Assembly: GCA_027035825.1 (NCBI GenBank)
Contig: JALVTX010000171.1
Span: 1 to 7,351, forward strand
Length of the DNA: 7,351 nt
DNA from: Mariprofundaceae bacterium
GTDB lineage: Bacteria; Pseudomonadota; Zetaproteobacteria; Mariprofundales; Mariprofundaceae
Direction of reading: 5' to 3'
Below are positions 4,797 to 7,351 of the stretch, piece after piece. The notes under the pieces are model-generated. The model saw only the letters and a program-made list of their open reading frames with translations. It was not told the origin of the DNA and made no database searches. The position numbers and the translations under genes were made by a program. How positions within the stretch are numbered: position 1 is the first letter of the stretch; each line of letters opens with the position of its first letter.

Positions 4797-6875
4797 GTGG
4801 CCCGTAAGATTCCTCTGGAGCGTTATCGCAACATCGGCATCATGGCGCATATTGATGCCGGCAAGACGACGACGACCGAACGCATTCTGTATTACACCGG
4901 CGTTTCGCACAAAATCGGCGAAGTGCACGATGGCGCGGCCACGATGGACTGGATGGCGCAGGAGCAGGAGCGCGGCATCACCATCACGTCCGCCTGCACG
5001 ACCTGCTCCTGGAACGATCACCAGATCAACATCATTGACACGCCGGGCCACGTGGACTTCACCATCGAGGTGGAGCGCAGCCTGCGCGTGCTGGACGGCG
5101 CCGTGGGCGTGTTCTGCGCCGTGGGCGGCGTGGAGCCCCAGTCCGAGACCGTGTGGCGCCAGGCCGACCGCTACCACGTGCCGCGCATCGCCTTCGTGAA
5201 CAAGATGGATCGCACCGGCGCGGAGTTCTTCCGCGTGGTGGACGAGATCGCCGAGCGCCTGGGCCACAACGCCGTGCCGCTGAACCTGCCCATCGGCGCC
5301 GAGGACACGTTCAAGGGCGTCGTGGACCTGGTGCGGATGAAGGCCATCGTCTGGAAGGACGAGGCCATGGGCGCGATGTACGATGTCATGGACATCCCCG
5401 AGGACTTGCAGGATCAGGCCGAGGAGTATCGCGAGAAGCTGATCGAGGCCGTGTCCATGATCGATGACTCGCTGATGGAGAAGTATCTCGAGGGCGAGGA
5501 AATCAGCGAGGACGAGCTGAAGGCCGCGATCCGCCAGGGCGTGATCGACATCGAGATCATCCCGGTGCTGTGCGGCACCGCCTTCAAGAACAAGGGCGTG
5601 CAGACGCTGCTGGACGCGGTGGTGGACTACCTGCCGTCGCCGCTGGACGTGCCGGCCATCAAGGGCCATGTCGAGGGCGTCGAGGGCGAGGTGGAGCGCA
5701 AGAGTTCGGACGACGAGCCGTTCGCGGCGCTGGCCTTCAAGGTGATGAGCGATCCGTTCGTGGGCTCGCTGACCTACTTCCGCGTCTATTCCGGCGTGCT
5801 GGAGTCCGGCTCCTACGTGCTGAACTCGGTCAAGGGCAAGAAGGAGCGCGTCGGCCGCCTGTTGCAGATGCACGCCAACGAGCGCAAGGAAATCAAGGAA
5901 GTGCGCGCCGGCGACATCGGCGCCGCCGTGGGCCTGAAGCTGACCACCACGGGCGACACGCTCTGCGACGAGAACAACCCCATCGTGCTGGAGCGCATGG
6001 AGTTTCCCGACCCGGTGATTTCCGTGGCCATCGAGCCGAAGACCAAGGCCGACCAGGAGAAGATGGGCGTGGCGCTGTCCAAGCTGGCGGCCGAGGATCC
6101 GTCCTTCCGCGTGCACACGGACGAGGAGACGGGCCAGACCATCATCTCCGGCATGGGCGAGCTGCACCTGGAGATCATCGTTGATCGCATGAAGCGCGAG
6201 TTCAAGGTGGAGGCCAATGTCGGCAAGCCGCAGGTGGCCTACCGCGAGACGATTCGCAAGCCGGTCAAGGCCGAGGGCAAGTTCGTTCGCCAGTCCGGCG
6301 GTCGCGGCCAGTACGGCCATGTCTGGATCGAGCTGGAGCCGCTGGAGCCGGGCTCGGGCTACGAGTTCGTGGACAAGATCGTCGGCGGCGTGGTGCCGCG
6401 CGAGTACATCCCGGCCGTGGACAAGGGCATCCAGGAGGCGATGGAGAACGGCGTGCTGGCCGGCTACCCGGTGGTGGACGTGCGCGCCACGCTCTACGAC
6501 GGCTCCTACCACGACGTGGACTCCTCGGAGATGGCGTTCAAGATCGCCGGCTCCATGGCCTTCAAGGAAGGCGCGGCCAACGCCAACCCGGTGCTGCTGG
6601 AGCCCATCATGAAGGTTGAGGTGGTGACGCCCGAGGAATACATGGGCGACATCGTGGGTGACTTGAACCGCCGTCGCGGCCGCGTGCAGGGCATGAACGA
6701 CCGCGGCAACGCCAAGGTGGTGGACGCCGAGGTGCCGCTGGCCGAGATGTTCGGCTACGCCACGCAGCTGCGCTCGTTGAGCCAGGGCCGCGCCAACTAC
6801 ACGATGCAGTTCGACCACTACGAGGAAGTGCCGGCCAACGTGGCCAAGGAAGTCATCGCCAGCGTCAAGGGCTGA
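4797..6875 (+). CDS. fusA: Translation elongation factor G
   Basis: EF-G is the GTPase that moves tRNAs and mRNA through the ribosome after peptide bond formation and helps recycle ribosomes. The product has 692 residues (E. coli 704, Thermus about 691). The start is GTG at 4797, with AAGGAG (4784-4789) seven bases upstream, giving the canonical MARKIPLERYRNIGIMAHID. The G domain shows AHIDAGKT (17-24), RGITIT, DTPGH (81-85), NKMD (135-138) and TAFK (261-264). Domain II begins near 305, domain III holds GMGELHL (452-458), and domain IV (from about 475) carries the tip loop GSYHDVDSSE (569-578), with His572 matching the E. coli residue important for translocation. Domain V starts near 600. The insert before DTPGH seen in E. 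coli is absent. No sign of the divergent fusA2 paralogue type is visible. Confidence 0.98.
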   Translation: MARKIPLERYRNIGIMAHIDAGKTTTTERILYYTGVSHKIGEVHDGAATMDWMAQEQERGITITSACTTCSWNDHQINIIDTPGHVDFTIEVERSLRVLDGAVGVFCAVGGVEPQSETVWRQADRYHVPRIAFVNKMDRTGAEFFRVVDEIAERLGHNAVPLNLPIGAEDTFKGVVDLVRMKAIVWKDEAMGAMYDVMDIPEDLQDQAEEYREKLIEAVSMIDDSLMEKYLEGEEISEDELKAAIRQGVIDIEIIPVLCGTAFKNKGVQTLLDAVVDYLPSPLDVPAIKGHVEGVEGEVERKSSDDEPFAALAFKVMSDPFVGSLTYFRVYSGVLESGSYVLNSVKGKKERVGRLLQMHANERKEIKEVRAGDIGAAVGLKLTTTGDTLCDENNPIVLERMEFPDPVISVAIEPKTKADQEKMGVALSKLAAEDPSFRVHTDEETGQTIISGMGELHLEIIVDRMKREFKVEANVGKPQVAYRETIRKPVKAEGKFVRQSGGRGQYGHVWIELEPLEPGSGYEFVDKIVGGVVPREYIPAVDKGIQEAMENGVLAGYPVVDVRATLYDGSYHDVDSSEMAFKIAGSMAFKEGAANANPVLLEPIMKVEVVTPEEYMGDIVGDLNRRRGRVQGMNDRGNAKVVDAEVPLAEMFGYATQLRSLSQGRANYTMQFDHYEEVPANVAKEVIASVKG

Positions 6876-6903
6876 CGGACAGGACAAGGAAAGGAGAAGC
6901 ACG

Positions 6904-7351
<448 letters not shown>

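Overview
This is a GC-rich bacterial chromosome segment, read entirely on the + strand. It carries eight protein genes in three blocks: the end of a folate-synthesis pair (folB partial, folK), a three-gene proton-translocating transhydrogenase operon (pntAA-pntAB-pntB), and the start of the str translation operon (rpsL-rpsG-fusA-tuf, the last cut by the window edge). All eight are recognisable families with intact key motifs. I see no mobile element, CRISPR array, tRNA, rRNA or unknown protein system, and this is essentially an ordinary housekeeping region.

The organism is most likely a high-GC proteobacterium. The S12, S7, EF-G and EF-Tu sequences look proteobacterial. EF-G lacks the short insert that E. 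coli EF-G has just before the DTPGH motif. The transhydrogenase is split into three polypeptides as in Rhodospirillum rubrum, not two as in E. coli. I cannot fix the class from sequence alone.

Layout: 1-205 folB (3' end) overlaps folK (202-627) by four bases. The 130-bp gap 628-757 holds a 16-bp tandem repeat array that runs into a likely promoter for the pnt operon. Next come pntAA (758-1885), pntAB (1882-2250, four-base overlap) and pntB (2276-3676). The 210-bp gap 3677-3886 holds a strong GC hairpin, an inverted repeat, a very good sigma70-type promoter (perfect TTGACA, 17-bp spacer) and a GC-rich leader hairpin. Then follow rpsL (3887-4258), rpsG (4270-4740), a 56-bp AT-richer spacer with a boxA-like sequence, fusA (4797-6875, GTG start) and tuf (6904 to the edge).

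Functionally, FolB and FolK catalyse consecutive steps toward dihydropterin pyrophosphate. PntAA, PntAB and PntB together use the proton gradient to make NADPH from NADH. S12 and S7 are small-subunit ribosomal proteins, and EF-G and EF-Tu are the translocation and tRNA-delivery GTPases. The points worth a second look are regulatory: the repeat array, the inverted repeat on the str promoter, the boxA-like element before fusA, and the absence of the long rpsL-rpsG spacer through which S7 regulates the operon in E. coli.
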